Shown here one piece after another: positions 10,629 through 18,963 of a DNA stretch of 64,000 nt (position 1 is its first letter; the number at the start of each line of letters is the position of its first letter). Position numbers and translations under genes: made by a program. The stretch comes from Methylobacterium tarhaniae. GTDB taxonomy: Bacteria; Pseudomonadota; Alphaproteobacteria; Rhizobiales; Beijerinckiaceae. The stretch is from positions 1-64,000 of the forward strand of contig NZ_LABZ01000122.1 of the NCBI RefSeq assembly GCF_001043955.1. The letters run 5' to 3'. The notes beneath the pieces are model-generated. The model saw nothing but the letters and a program-made list of their open reading frames with translations. It did not search any database and was not told the origin of the DNA.

Positions 10629-11108
10629 ATGCCCAGCCTCACCATGCCGGGAGCCATTCATACCGTGCTGGCTGCGGCCGCGATCGTGCTCGGAATGGTG
10701 CAGTTCCTGACTCGCAAGCGTGGCAGCCTGCATCGGGCCGTTGGCTATGCGTTCGTCTATGCCCTGCTGATCGCAGATTTCGCGGCGCTGCTCGTCTTCG
10801 AGTTCACGGGTGGGTTTAACATCCTGCATTTCGGGGCGCTGGCAAGCCTTGCATGCATAGCTGCCGGCATGTGGCCGGTGCTCCGCTCACCTCGACGCGC
10901 CGACTGGCGCGAGAGACACTTTTTCCGAATCTCGTGGGCCTATGTCGGGTTGCTGGCCGCGGCGGCGACCGAACTCGTCGTGCGCGCCCTGCCCCTCAGA
11001 AATTCGGACCAGGCCTGGCTTGTGACCTTTGCGGTCACGCTGACCGTGACGCTGGTCGGCCGGACTCTCATCCTCCGCCATCAACCAGCCGCAAGAGATG
11101 CCGTATGA
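10629..11108 (+). CDS. DUF2306-type integral membrane protein
   Basis: This 159-residue protein has four predicted membrane helices (about residues 9-25, 38-62, 68-84 and 104-150). It has the DUF2306 pattern of a small residue-rich first helix, an LHRAVGYAFVYAL motif, and HFFRISWAYVGLLAAA later. No function is established for the family; the conserved histidines between helices have suggested redox or metal roles elsewhere. It is a stand-alone gene 122 bp after fdsD. A second, shorter relative occurs at 52056-52481. Confidence 0.7.
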   Translation: MPSLTMPGAIHTVLAAAAIVLGMVQFLTRKRGSLHRAVGYAFVYALLIADFAALLVFEFTGGFNILHFGALASLACIAAGMWPVLRSPRRADWRERHFFRISWAYVGLLAAAATELVVRALPLRNSDQAWLVTFAVTLTVTLVGRTLILRHQPAARDAV

Positions 11109-11247
11109 CCAAGAGATGCCGTGAGACGTAGCTGGCAGGAGCGGCCCGGATGCTGCACTCCGCAGCGCCGACCCGTGGCCGGTCGATGAGCCGCTGGCCG
11201 GCGTCCGGCGCAGGATGGCGTCCTGATCGGCAGTCAACACGAGCTCA

Positions 11248-12996
11248 TCACGCCGCCTCCCCACCACCCGTCGGTAGCCGAATCGCAAAGGTCGATCCCG
11301 CCCCGCCCTCGTGGCTCTCCGCGGTGGCCCGGCCGCCATGCAGTTCGGCGATGCGCTTGACGATGGAGAGCCCGAGCCCCGTCGAGCCCTCGCCGGCTGT
11401 GGGCTTGGCCGAGAGGCGCTGGAAGCGCCCGAACAGACGGCCGATATCCTCCGGCGACAGGCCGGGGCCGTGGTCGCGCACGGCGTAGATCGTATCATCC
11501 GCCTCGCGCGTCACCGTGACGACGATCTCGGCGCCGGCCGGCGAGTACTTGATGGCGTTCGAGATCAGGTTGTCCATCGCCTCCCGCAGCCGCTCGGCGT
11601 CGCCGTGGAGCGTGAGGCTGTCGGGGATCTCCGAGCGCAGGGTCTGGCCCTTGGTCTCGGCCAGCGGCCCGTTGGCCTGCGACACCTCGCGGGCGAGGCT
11701 CGCGAAATCCACCGGCTCGCGCCGGAGTGTGATGTCGAGGGCGTCGTTCATCGCGTCGGCGATCAGGGTCTCGATCATGCCGGTCAGGCGGCGCGCCGTC
11801 TCGCGGATATGGCCGATCTGGGCGTGCATCGCCTCGGTGGGTTGCGGGCGGGCCTCGATCATGTCGCCCAGCATCTCGGTCCGGCCGAGGATGACGGCGA
11901 GCGGATTCTTCAGGTCGTGGGCGACCGTGCCCAGGATCTCGGTCTTGAGCTGGTTGGCGCGGCGCAGGTCCGAGCGCTGCATGGCGAGCCGGCGGTTGGC
12001 CCGCATCAGCTCGCCGGTGCGCTCCACCACCCGCTGCTCCAGGCCGATATTGGCCCGCTGCAATTGCTCGTAGAGGATCACGTTGTCGAAGGCGACTGAC
12101 AGGCGCGAGGTGAACAGGCCGATGAGCGCGCGGTCGGTCTCCGAGAGCGAGCGGTCGGCCTTCAGGAGGGCGACGATCTCGCTGCCGCTGGCGGTGTGGA
12201 CGTAGAGGGTCGACCACCGGTCGCCGAAGGTGTGGCGCCGCTCGGTGAAGGCGCGGGCGACGATCTCGCGCACGTCGTCGTCGAGGGGCCGCGGCCCGTC
12301 CCCTCCGGCGAGGTGCTGGTAGCAGCCCGAGCCGGCGAGCACGCTCACGGCGTCCTGCGGGCCGGATTGCTCGCGCAGGACCAGGATGCCCTCGCAGGCG
12401 ACGTTGAGGAGCGAGGAGACCTGGGTCAGCACGCCCTCGGCCAGCCGCTGCATCGACTTGTAGTCGAGCAGCATCGGGGCGGCGTCGATGATGATCTCGA
12501 GCCCGCGTCTCGTCTCCTCCAGCCGCTTGAGCTGCTGGTAGGCGCGCAAGGCGGCGGTCAGGCTGGTGAACAGCTTGTCGGCGGTGAGCTCGGTCTTCGC
12601 CTTGTAGTCGTTGATGTCGTAATCGACGATCACCCGCCGCTCCGGCGCCTGGCCGGGCTGGCCGGTGCGCAGGATGATGCGCACCGTGTCGTCCTTCAAT
12701 TCGCGCCGCACGAAGTCGACGAGCTTCAGGCCCGCATCGTCGGTCTCCATCACCACGTCGAGCAGGATCACCGCCATGCCGCGCCGGGCCGACAGCAGGG
12801 TCCTGGCCTCCGCCGCCGAGTAGGCGGAGATGAGCTCGAGCCCCGCCCCGTCGAGGCCGTAGCCCGACAGGGCGAAGCGGGTGCCTTCGTGCACGGCCGG
12901 ATCGTCGTCCACCACCATCACCGGCCAGGAAGCGGCAGGCATGTCCTCGCCGGGCTCGTCGTCCGGCAGCAGGAAGAGGATGTCGTCTTCGCTCAT
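11248..12996 (-). CDS. Hybrid sensor histidine kinase (REC-DUF3369-HisKA-HATPase)
   Basis: This 582-residue cytosolic protein has an N-terminal receiver domain (about 25-145) with phospho-acceptor Asp80 in ILLDVVMETD. A DUF3369 (GAF-like) sensor region follows at about 160-310, then a coiled coil and a HisKA domain with His360 in TVAHDLKNPL. The HATPase_c domain has its N box (LISNAIKYSP), G1 (DHGPGLS) and G2 (GLGLSIVKRIAELHGG). No transmembrane segment is present. The frame is open far upstream, but MSEDDILFLL at 12996 begins a normal protein. It is divergent from the small ORF and OmpR-type regulator at 13311-14531, its most likely partners. The signal is unknown. Confidence 0.88.
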   Translation of the reverse strand: MSEDDILFLLPDDEPGEDMPAASWPVMVVDDDPAVHEGTRFALSGYGLDGAGLELISAYSAAEARTLLSARRGMAVILLDVVMETDDAGLKLVDFVRRELKDDTVRIILRTGQPGQAPERRVIVDYDINDYKAKTELTADKLFTSLTAALRAYQQLKRLEETRRGLEIIIDAAPMLLDYKSMQRLAEGVLTQVSSLLNVACEGILVLREQSGPQDAVSVLAGSGCYQHLAGGDGPRPLDDDVREIVARAFTERRHTFGDRWSTLYVHTASGSEIVALLKADRSLSETDRALIGLFTSRLSVAFDNVILYEQLQRANIGLEQRVVERTGELMRANRRLAMQRSDLRRANQLKTEILGTVAHDLKNPLAVILGRTEMLGDMIEARPQPTEAMHAQIGHIRETARRLTGMIETLIADAMNDALDITLRREPVDFASLAREVSQANGPLAETKGQTLRSEIPDSLTLHGDAERLREAMDNLISNAIKYSPAGAEIVVTVTREADDTIYAVRDHGPGLSPEDIGRLFGRFQRLSAKPTAGEGSTGLGLSIVKRIAELHGGRATAESHEGGAGSTFAIRLPTGGGEAA

Positions 12997-13310
12997 CGAC
13001 CGTCCAGGTGCCGGGACTGCGACCGCGGCGCAGGCCCGCAAGGCTTCGTGCCGGCATCCTGGCCGGACGAGGGCGGTACGACAAGCTCGCCGCAGACGAC
13101 AGGGCCCGCGCGACGCGGCTCCGCCGGTCTCGGCCGGTCCCCGTGCCGGCGGCATCTTGCCGCGACGTCGGCGCATGCGGCCGCGCGCGAACGACGACAT
13201 GGGATGTCTGGTGCGCGAGAGCACATCCTGAACCGGCACGATCGGGATGCAATGGTCTTGAAACAGAACCCGCCTACAAGCGCCGCGCTTGCAGAGAAGG
13301 GAGGCACGCC
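12997..13310. promoter_or_regulatory. Divergent spacer between kinase and small ORF
   Basis: This 314-bp spacer contains no recognisable gene. The part next to 13311 is noticeably AT-richer (around 13255-13280), as expected for a promoter, and ends in a strong GAGAAGGGAGG ribosome site. No -35/-10 pair could be assigned with confidence. Confidence 0.3.
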
Positions 13311-13538
13311 ATGCTTCACGTGGTCCCGGGACATGTCGATGCGACCGCCGCTCCCCTGCCCGAGGAGGCGCCGTGGCGGGACGACCTCGCTGCCCTGAAC
13401 GCGCTCCTGCAGGCATCCCGTCCGCGCGGTCCGAGCCTGGCCCAGATCGCCGCCCTGATCGAGGCCGAGGCGCCCGGCGCCCTCTCGGCCGCCTCCCGCG
13501 CCCGGATCGCCGAGCGGCTCGTCGGCATCCTCGGCTGA
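13311..13538 (+). CDS. Small protein of unknown function
   Basis: This 75-residue protein is preceded by an excellent ribosome site (GAGAAGGGAGG, 6 nt before the ATG). The longer frame starting at 13008 has no such site. The first 25 residues are His/Pro/Asp-containing and flexible, and the rest looks like two or three short amphipathic helices (DDLAALNALLQASRP, LAQIAALIEAEAP, ARIAERLVGIL). I do not recognise the family. Its place between the histidine kinase and the OmpR-type regulator suggests a link to that signalling pair, which is inference only. Confidence 0.6.
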   Translation: MLHVVPGHVDATAAPLPEEAPWRDDLAALNALLQASRPRGPSLAQIAALIEAEAPGALSAASRARIAERLVGILG

Positions 13539-13739
13539 TCCGGGGCCCTGACGACCCGATGATCTGAGGACAATTTCGGTGCCGCGCCTCCCGTGAGAGC
13601 GCGACACGTGGACGGAAAGCGCTCGGCACGGCATTGTCGTCACCGGCGCCCCGGGCTTCGGGGCCGCTCCGGCACGGGGGCGCGGGATGATGGCGAGGCT
13701 GGGAAGCGGGCGGGCTGCCCGCAGCCCGTGGGCGGTGCG

Positions 13740-14531
13740 ATGACGGGGAGCGCTCCGCACGTCGTCGTGGTGGACGACGAGGCCGATGCCCGCGCCATGG
13801 TGGGCGATTACCTGCGGATGCACGGCTTCGAGGTCAGCCTGTGCGACGGCGGCGGCGCCTTGCGCCGGCGGCTGGCCGAGATCACGCCCGACCTGATCGT
13901 CCTCGACCTCAATATGCCGGAGGAGGACGGACTGTCGATCGTGCGCGACCTCAAGGGCCGGTCGAGCGTGCCGATCATCATGCTGACCGCCACGGCGAGC
14001 CCGATCGACCGGGTGGTCGGCCTCGAGCTCGGAGCCGACGATTACCTCCCCAAGCCCTGCGAGCTGCGCGAGCTGGTCGCCCGGATCCGCTCGGTGATGC
14101 GCCGGGCGGCCCAGGCGCGCGCGCCCTCCGAACCGGCCCGGCCGGCGATGCAGCAGGAGGCTCAGCAAGGGGCTCGGCAAGGGACTCCGCAAGGGGCTCT
14201 GCCGGGAGGGCGGCAGGAAAACGGCCTCCGCTTCGGCCGGATGATCGTCGATACCGAGACCCTGCGCCTGCGCGACGAGGCCGGCGCCGAGCAGATCCTG
14301 ACCCGCTCCGAATACGCCCTGCTCAAGGCCTTCCTCGACAACCCCAAGCGCGTGCTGACCCGGGAGCGCCTGCTCGACCTCGCGGATGCCCGCGACCCCG
14401 AGGCGTTCGACCGGGCGATCGACGTGCGGATCAACCGGATCCGCAAGAAGGTCGAGCCCGATCCGGCAAATCCCCGTTTCATCAAGACCGTCAGGGGCAT
14501 GGGATACGTTTTCCGGCCCGACGGCGATTGA
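13740..14531 (+). CDS. OmpR/PhoB-family response regulator
   Basis: This 263-residue DNA-binding regulator has a receiver domain at residues 7-120 with the acidic pair VDDE and phospho-acceptor Asp56 in IVLDLNMPEEDG. A flexible Gln/Gly/Ala-rich linker of about 45 residues follows. The C-terminal winged-helix domain (about 165-260) contains RSEYALLKAFLDNPKRVLTR and RFIKTVRGMGYVF. The linker is built partly from a 12-bp tandem repeat and is longer than usual. The ATG at 13740 was chosen over upstream starts because it begins the receiver directly. The kinase at 11248-12996 is the nearest candidate partner. Confidence 0.92.
   Translation: MTGSAPHVVVVDDEADARAMVGDYLRMHGFEVSLCDGGGALRRRLAEITPDLIVLDLNMPEEDGLSIVRDLKGRSSVPIIMLTATASPIDRVVGLELGADDYLPKPCELRELVARIRSVMRRAAQARAPSEPARPAMQQEAQQGARQGTPQGALPGGRQENGLRFGRMIVDTETLRLRDEAGAEQILTRSEYALLKAFLDNPKRVLTRERLLDLADARDPEAFDRAIDVRINRIRKKVEPDPANPRFIKTVRGMGYVFRPDGD
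14163..14198 (+). repeat. 12-bp tandem repeat in the regulator linker
   Basis: Three consecutive 12-bp units of the form CNGCAAGGGRCT encode Gln-Gln-Gly-Ala, Arg-Gln-Gly-Thr and Pro-Gln-Gly-Ala. Degenerate units flank them at 14151-14162 and 14199-14210. The period is a whole number of codons, so copy number can change linker length without breaking the frame. Confidence 0.75.
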
Positions 14532-14666
14532 GGGCGGGCCTGCCCCGCATCGGGGGGGCTTGATGAATGGGGAATGTCTCGCCACGCTATTCCGGGAGAA
14601 TGCCGTTGCGCCGTGAGCGGCGGGGGGAGTTTCGTCCGCCCGCCTTGGCTGCCGAGGAGAAGGTCG

Positions 14667-15506
14667 TTGTCGTCCAGCCCCGCTCCCACCATCCCCGACG
14701 CCGGTCCGGTCGCCGGCACCGTCGATCCGGTCTGGCATCGGCTGCGCCAGGAGGCCGAGGCCGTGATGCGCGACGAGCCGCGCCTCGCCTCGTTCCTGTT
14801 CGCCAGCGTGCTCAACCACGCCACCCTCGAATCGGCGGTGGCGCACCGGGTCGCCTCGCGGCTCGGCCATCCGGCCCTCACCGCCGACCTGATCGCCCAG
14901 AGCTTCGGCGAGGCGGTGGCGGACGATTCCGGCATCGGCCAGGCCTTCCGGGCCGATATCGGCGCGGTGATCGACCGCGACCCCGCCGCCGGCCGGGCGA
15001 TCGAGCCGGTCCTGTACTTCAAGGGCTTCCACGCCATCCAGGCGCATCGCCTCAGCCACTGGCTGTGGACCCGCGGCCGGCGTGACCTCGCGCTCTACCT
15101 GCAGAGCCGCTCCTCCGAGGTCTTCCAGACCGACATCCACCCGGCGGCCCGGATCGGCCGCGGCATCTTCCTCGACCACGCCACCGGCCTCGTCGTCGGC
15201 TCGACGGCGGTGATCGAGGACGAGGTGTCGATCCTGCACGGCGTCACCCTCGGCGGCACCGGCAAGCATGGCGGCGACCGCCATCCGAAGATCCGGCATG
15301 GCGTGATGATCGGGGCCGGTGCCAAGATCCTCGGCAACATCGAGGTCGGGGCCCGCGCCCGGGTCGCCGCCGGCTCGGTGGTGCTCCAGGCGGTGCCGCC
15401 CTGCACCACGGTGGTGGGCGTGCCGGCCCGGGTGGTGGGCTCGGCCGGCTGCTCCGACCCGGCACGGTCGATGGACCAGTTCATCCATCTGATGGACGGG
15501 ATCTGA
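14667..15506 (+). CDS. cysE: Serine O-acetyltransferase
   Basis: This 279-residue enzyme acetylates serine to O-acetylserine, the first dedicated step of cysteine synthesis, in the cytosol. An N-terminal alpha-helical domain (about 15-135; SFLFASVLNHATLESAVAHR) precedes a left-handed beta-helix of hexapeptide repeats. The active-site block is HPAARIGRGIFLDHATG, followed by ILHGVTLGGTGK. The chosen TTG start at 14667 follows a strong GAGGAGAAGG site. An ATG at 14574 would add 31 residues with no family resemblance and remains a less likely alternative. The gene stands alone with a hairpin just after it. Confidence 0.93.
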   Translation: MSSSPAPTIPDAGPVAGTVDPVWHRLRQEAEAVMRDEPRLASFLFASVLNHATLESAVAHRVASRLGHPALTADLIAQSFGEAVADDSGIGQAFRADIGAVIDRDPAAGRAIEPVLYFKGFHAIQAHRLSHWLWTRGRRDLALYLQSRSSEVFQTDIHPAARIGRGIFLDHATGLVVGSTAVIEDEVSILHGVTLGGTGKHGGDRHPKIRHGVMIGAGAKILGNIEVGARARVAAGSVVLQAVPPCTTVVGVPARVVGSAGCSDPARSMDQFIHLMDGI

Positions 15507-15509
15507 CGC

Positions 15510-15534
15510 CGAGCCCGGGATCTTCGGGCTCGGG
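15510..15534 (+). terminator. Hairpin after cysE
   Basis: A perfect 9-bp stem (CCGAGCCCG / CGGGCTCGG) with a 7-nt loop starts 3 bp after the cysE stop. A weaker GCCCGG/CCGGGC hairpin follows at 15542-15560. There is no T-run, so factor-dependent or stem-only termination is assumed. Confidence 0.55.
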
Positions 15535-15772
15535 ATCGTACGCCCGGGATCTCGCCGGGCCAAAGCCGCCTTGCCCACCCGGCCCTGCCGTGGCAAGGCG
15601 GGGCCCTACCGACCCGAAACCCCCGTGGACAGCCCCCGCGGCATGCCCGAAGGGGAGGGGCGTTGTCGCATCCCGAACCCGCCCGCGGCTTCGGGATCCT
15701 CGATGAAGGCGGCCCGTGCCGCGCCCGCTTCGGGCGCCGTCGCGGCCGAGCCAAGCGCGTGAAGAGGCCAGC

Positions 15773-15985
15773 GTGAACAAGACCGAGATGACGAAGGTGG
15801 AAGGCTACCTGCGCCGCACTTTCGCCAACCACAACATCCGCCTCGTCGCCCGTCCCAAGAAGACGGACTCGGCCGAGGTCTATATCGGCGAGGAATTCGT
15901 CGGCGTGCTGTCGGTCGATGACGAGGACGGCGACCGCTCGTTCAACTTCTCGATGGCGATCCTCGACACTGACCTGGACGAGTAG
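15773..15985 (+). CDS. DUF3126 family protein
   Basis: This 70-residue cytosolic protein matches the alphaproteobacterial DUF3126 family along its whole length: KVEGYLRRTFANHNIRLVARP, then AEVYIGEEFVGVLSVDDEDGDRS and an acidic end (ILDTDLDE). Its function is unknown. The GTG at 15773 has AAGAGG just upstream and gives the usual length, so I prefer it to the ATG at 15716, which would add 19 unrelated residues. A strong hairpin follows the gene. Confidence 0.85.
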   Translation: MNKTEMTKVEGYLRRTFANHNIRLVARPKKTDSAEVYIGEEFVGVLSVDDEDGDRSFNFSMAILDTDLDE

Positions 15986-16030
15986 TCCTCGCAGCGTTGT
16001 CCGGCGACGCGGATCGCGGCCATCATCTCA

Positions 16031-16073
16031 CGAGAGCGGCGTCCGATCGCACGGCGATCGGGCGCCGCTCTCG
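16031..16073. terminator. Strong bidirectional hairpin between convergent genes
   Basis: A 19-bp stem (arms 16031-16049 and 16055-16073) with one G-T wobble and a 5-nt loop sits between the stop of the DUF3126 gene and the stop of the convergent gene at 16076. The position suits a shared terminator for both directions. Confidence 0.75.
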
Positions 16074-16075
16074 GG

Positions 16076-16783
16076 TCAGGGGCCGAACAGACGCTCCAGC
16101 CCGGCGAGGCCGGCGCTCCAGGACGGCAGCCGCTCGGCCGAGAAGCGCAGCCGCAGCGACAGGGCGCCGACCCGGACCTCGCTCAGGCAGGCAGCGTCCG
16201 GATCCGGTACCGGGCCGGTGGCGCAGCGCGCCGCGAAGCGGCTGCCCTCTCCTTGCGCGAGATAGAGGTCCTCACCCTCGAACGGCGTTCCCACCCGGAA
16301 GCGACGGCGCATCAGGCCGTCGGCCAGCGGCTGCGCCTCGGCGGTCAGGAACCGGGCGTAGCGCCGGGCCGGGCTCAACGGCGCCTCGGTCTCGGGCGCC
16401 CGGGTCGCGGTCACCCGCATCAAGCCGGGCAGGGCGCTGCCGGTCAGCTCGGTCCACGGGATCGCCAGGTCGATCCGGCCCGGGACCGTCTCGGTGGCGC
16501 TTCCGGGCCGCACGAACCAGGAGGCCGGCAGCACCAGGGGTCGGGACGTGAGCGTGCTCACCACCACCGGGCCGGCCGGGGCCGGCGGACGGGCGAGCCA
16601 GGCGGCGACGAGGCCCGTGAGGCCGAGGGACCCCGCGAGTCCCAGGGCCGCCGCCAGCATCAGGCGCCGGTCGGCCGGGTAACCGGCCGCGGCAGGCCGG
16701 TCCGAGGCCGGGCGGCCGAGCCGCGCCGAGCGTACCACATCCCGTTCGAGTCGCGCCGCCGCGGCGCTCAGCGCAGGCCCCAT
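16076..16783 (-). CDS. Membrane-anchored protein of unknown function
   Basis: This 235-residue protein has a basic cytoplasmic N-terminus, one membrane helix at about 41-62 (LMLAAALGLAGSLGLTGLVAAWL) and a periplasmic domain of about 170 residues. That domain has two cysteines (ARCATG and AACLSEV) that could form a disulfide. I do not recognise the fold. The ATG at 16783 follows GGAGG with 8-nt spacing and is preferred to an upstream ATG at 16828. It converges on the DUF3126 gene, and no partner is suggested by context. Confidence 0.65.
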   Translation of the reverse strand: MGPALSAAAARLERDVVRSARLGRPASDRPAAAGYPADRRLMLAAALGLAGSLGLTGLVAAWLARPPAPAGPVVVSTLTSRPLVLPASWFVRPGSATETVPGRIDLAIPWTELTGSALPGLMRVTATRAPETEAPLSPARRYARFLTAEAQPLADGLMRRRFRVGTPFEGEDLYLAQGEGSRFAARCATGPVPDPDAACLSEVRVGALSLRLRFSAERLPSWSAGLAGLERLFGP

Positions 16784-17036
16784 GGCGCCCGCCTCCGATT
16801 CGTTCGATCGATGCCCCGACAAGGGCATTTCCCGGAACGTTCGGCTCCGACCGTTAACAGCTCCTTACCGGAATGCCGGCTGGCGGCGGAATTCTGTGGC
16901 GCCGGCGCCCCATGCCGAGGAGAATCCCGCAATGGGATCGCTCCCAAAGACCTGTGGATAACGAAAAATTAACCATAACCTCAAGTCGAGCTTGGCGCAG
17001 GGTGGGACGACCGCGCTTGCCGGAGTTTAAGCTCCC

Positions 17037-17366
17037 ATGAACCTTTCGCCCTCCGCCCTCGAGAATCTCCAGACCCTGGTGCTCGGCCTCGCCTTCGCGG
17101 GCCTGCTGGCGAGCGCCTTCGAATGGGCGACGGCACGGCGCGCGAGCTTCGGCCTCCTGTCGAGCGGCGGCCTCGTGGCGCTCGCCTCCCTGCCGATCCT
17201 CGCCTTCGGGGCGCCGTTCATCATCCTGCGCAACACCGTACGCGGCCGGCGGATCGAGGGACGGCCGATCCCCTTCGTGATGCTGGCGACCATGCTCGCC
17301 TGCGGCTGGAGCCTGGTCTCGGGCCGGGTCGTGCTCGACCTCGCCCATCTGGTCTCGGGCGCCTGA
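17037..17366 (+). CDS. Small conserved membrane protein (DUF6949-like)
   Basis: This 109-residue protein has three predicted membrane helices at about 8-27, 41-64 and 78-100. The short motif GAPFIILRNTVRGRRIEGRP joins helices 2 and 3. I associate this pattern with a small Rhizobiales family of unknown function; the DUF number is from memory and should be checked. A 9-bp-stem hairpin lies 40 bp after the stop. Confidence 0.6.
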   Translation: MNLSPSALENLQTLVLGLAFAGLLASAFEWATARRASFGLLSSGGLVALASLPILAFGAPFIILRNTVRGRRIEGRPIPFVMLATMLACGWSLVSGRVVLDLAHLVSGA

Positions 17367-17405
17367 GGCGCCCATCGCAGGGCGGGTCCGCTCTCGCCCG
17401 CGCGA

Positions 17406-17433
17406 GCGCGTCTTGACCTAAGGGAAGACGCGC
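17406..17433 (+). terminator. Hairpin after the small membrane protein gene
   Basis: A perfect 9-bp stem (GCGCGTCTT / AAGACGCGC) with a 10-nt loop lies between the gene ending at 17366 and the next start at 17464. There is no T-run, so the terminator role is inferred from position. Confidence 0.5.
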
Positions 17434-17463
17434 CCTTACTCGCACGCAGCCCTCGATCACGGG

Positions 17464-17637
17464 ATGCGTGTCGCCATGCCGATCGCTCTCCTCGCTCTCT
17501 GCCTGAACGTCGCCCTCGCCGTCCACGCCGCGAAGACCGGGCGGTTCTCACCCTGGGGCTGGATCATCATCCTGCTGCCGCCCCTCGGCGGCATCGCCTA
17601 CGTCCTCGTCGAAGTGCTGCCGGACCTCCTCGGCTAG
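17464..17637 (+). pseudogene. 5' membrane segment of an amber-interrupted TPR protein
   Basis: This 57-codon frame encodes one hydrophobic segment, then GWIIILLPPLGGIAYVLVEV, which resembles the phospholipase-D N-terminal membrane domain. It ends in TAG at 17635-17637. The next frame, starting at GTG 17677, is in the same phase, and the 13 codons between the stop and that GTG (PRGQSAQRAIAR) read like normal linker. In related alphaproteobacteria I know this membrane segment and a TPR domain as one protein of about 240 residues. I therefore read this as the first part of one gene split by a nonsense codon. A second ATG at 17476 could also start it. Confidence 0.6.
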
Positions 17638-17676
17638 CCCCGCGGGCAATCGGCCCAGCGCGCGATCGCCCGGAGC

Positions 17677-18216
17677 GTGAACCCCGAGAAGACCTACCGG
17701 ATCCTGCGCGATCGGCTCGCGGATGCCGACACCGTCGCCAACCGGGCGCGCTTCGCCGAGGAATGCGCCGCCCTGAGCAAGTGGCAGGAGGCCTGGGAGC
17801 AATACGACGAGATCGTCCGGCGGCCGAGCGGCGACGAGCCGGTCTTCCATCTCGGGCGTGCCGAGGCCGGCCTGGAACTCGGCCGTTCCGCCGATGCGCT
17901 CGCCGAACTCGAAGCGCTCAAGGTGCGGGAGCCCGATCACGACAGCCCGCGCGGGCGCATGCTCCACGCCCGGGCCCTGGCCGCGACCGGCCGGATCGAC
18001 GAGGCCCTCGACGCTTTCGAGACGATCTCGCAACGCGACCACAGCTACGAGGCGCGCGCCCGGCTCGCGGCCCTGCTGTCCGAGACGGGTCGAGCCGACG
18101 AGGGCCGGCGCCCGGCGCAGGAGATCCTGGACCGGCTGCGCCGCGCTCCCGCCCACGTCCGCAAGCTCCAGGGCGAATCGGGCCGCCTCGCCGAGGACGT
18201 CCTGCGCCGGACCTGA
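17677..18216 (+). CDS. TPR-repeat protein, 3' part of an amber-split gene
   Basis: This 179-residue soluble part contains about four tetratricopeptide-like helix pairs (for example ALSKWQEAWEQYDEIVRR, GRSADALAELEALKVREP and GRIDEALDAFETISQRDH). It begins with NPEKTYRILRDRLADADTV, which in full-length relatives directly follows the membrane segment. GTG 17677 has only a weak GGAG upstream, so independent expression would need reinitiation 39 nt after the TAG. Without the membrane anchor the protein would be cytosolic. It may be non-functional, expressed by read-through, or the TAG may be a sequencing error. Confidence 0.6.
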   Translation: MNPEKTYRILRDRLADADTVANRARFAEECAALSKWQEAWEQYDEIVRRPSGDEPVFHLGRAEAGLELGRSADALAELEALKVREPDHDSPRGRMLHARALAATGRIDEALDAFETISQRDHSYEARARLAALLSETGRADEGRRPAQEILDRLRRAPAHVRKLQGESGRLAEDVLRRT

Positions 18217-18240
18217 TTCGTCTCGGGTCCGTCGATCCGG

Positions 18241-18948
18241 TCAGCGATTCGCCGTGGTGATCGGCGACGCGACGCCGTTGAGCGACACCCAGGCGAGGCC
18301 GTCCTGGCCCTCGCGCTTCACGTAGGTATAGCCGGTGCGCTGCCAGGGCAGGATCGCGTTGGTCTTGTTGTCGAGGATGTAGTCGCCGCGATCGGTGCGG
18401 ACCATCAGGACCGCGTGGCCCTCGCCGATCTCGTCGATCACCACGGTCATGCGCAGGGCCCGGCGGGCGAGGCCGCGTTCCACCAGCATGCGGCGCTTGA
18501 GGAGCTGGTAATCCTCGCAATCGCCCTGGCCGTCGTCGGGAAAGTCCCAACGGTCGACCACGCCCCAATGATCCTGGTCGATCATTGGCCGGATGCGGCC
18601 GTTGACGCGCCGGTTCACCGCCGTGAGGGTGCGCCAGAGGGACGGCGTCATCGTCAGCGTGGCCGGCTCGCTGGTATTGACGGCGCATTCCGCCGGATAG
18701 CGGTTGCAGAAATCGGTCCAGGCGCTGACGGGCTTCGCCGCGCCGCCGCGCTCGATCGCCGCGCTGGCATCGGGCAGGGCCGCGAGGGTCTGCGTCTGTC
18801 CCTGTGTGGTGGCGCCGCCGATCAGCAGCAGCGTACCGAGAAGTCCCAGCTGCGCCGCCCGGGCGCCGCGCTTCAGGAGGCCCTGGCGATCGACATGCCG
18901 CACATCGACATGGCTCGCCCGGCCGAGGCCGTCCATCACTGCCCGCAT
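18241..18948 (-). CDS. Transglutaminase-like cysteine peptidase (BTLCP), copy 1
   Basis: This 235-residue exported protein has a basic N-terminus, a hydrophobic segment at about 34-50 (AAQLGLLGTLLLIGGAT), and a BTLCP (DUF920) domain. The catalytic triad is visible: Cys in GQGDCEDYQLL, His in GEGHAVLM, and Asp in YILDNKTNAILPW. Relatives such as LapG cleave periplasmic parts of surface adhesins under c-di-GMP control. There is no lapD or adhesin gene next door, so that role is only a possibility. ATG 18948 was preferred, and 18936 is an alternative. It shares most of its length with the next gene. Confidence 0.85.
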   Translation of the reverse strand: MRAVMDGLGRASHVDVRHVDRQGLLKRGARAAQLGLLGTLLLIGGATTQGQTQTLAALPDASAAIERGGAAKPVSAWTDFCNRYPAECAVNTSEPATLTMTPSLWRTLTAVNRRVNGRIRPMIDQDHWGVVDRWDFPDDGQGDCEDYQLLKRRMLVERGLARRALRMTVVIDEIGEGHAVLMVRTDRGDYILDNKTNAILPWQRTGYTYVKREGQDGLAWVSLNGVASPITTANR

Positions 18949-18963
18949 TGCCCCATCGACTCT

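Noticed and set aside
13008-13310. Upstream extension of the 75-residue protein
   Set aside because: It has no ribosome site at the earlier start and low-complexity peptide, whereas ATG 13311 has a strong site.
12997-13629. Upstream extension of the histidine kinase frame
   Set aside because: The added residues are Arg-rich shadow peptide opposite the small protein gene, and the receiver domain begins normally after 12996.
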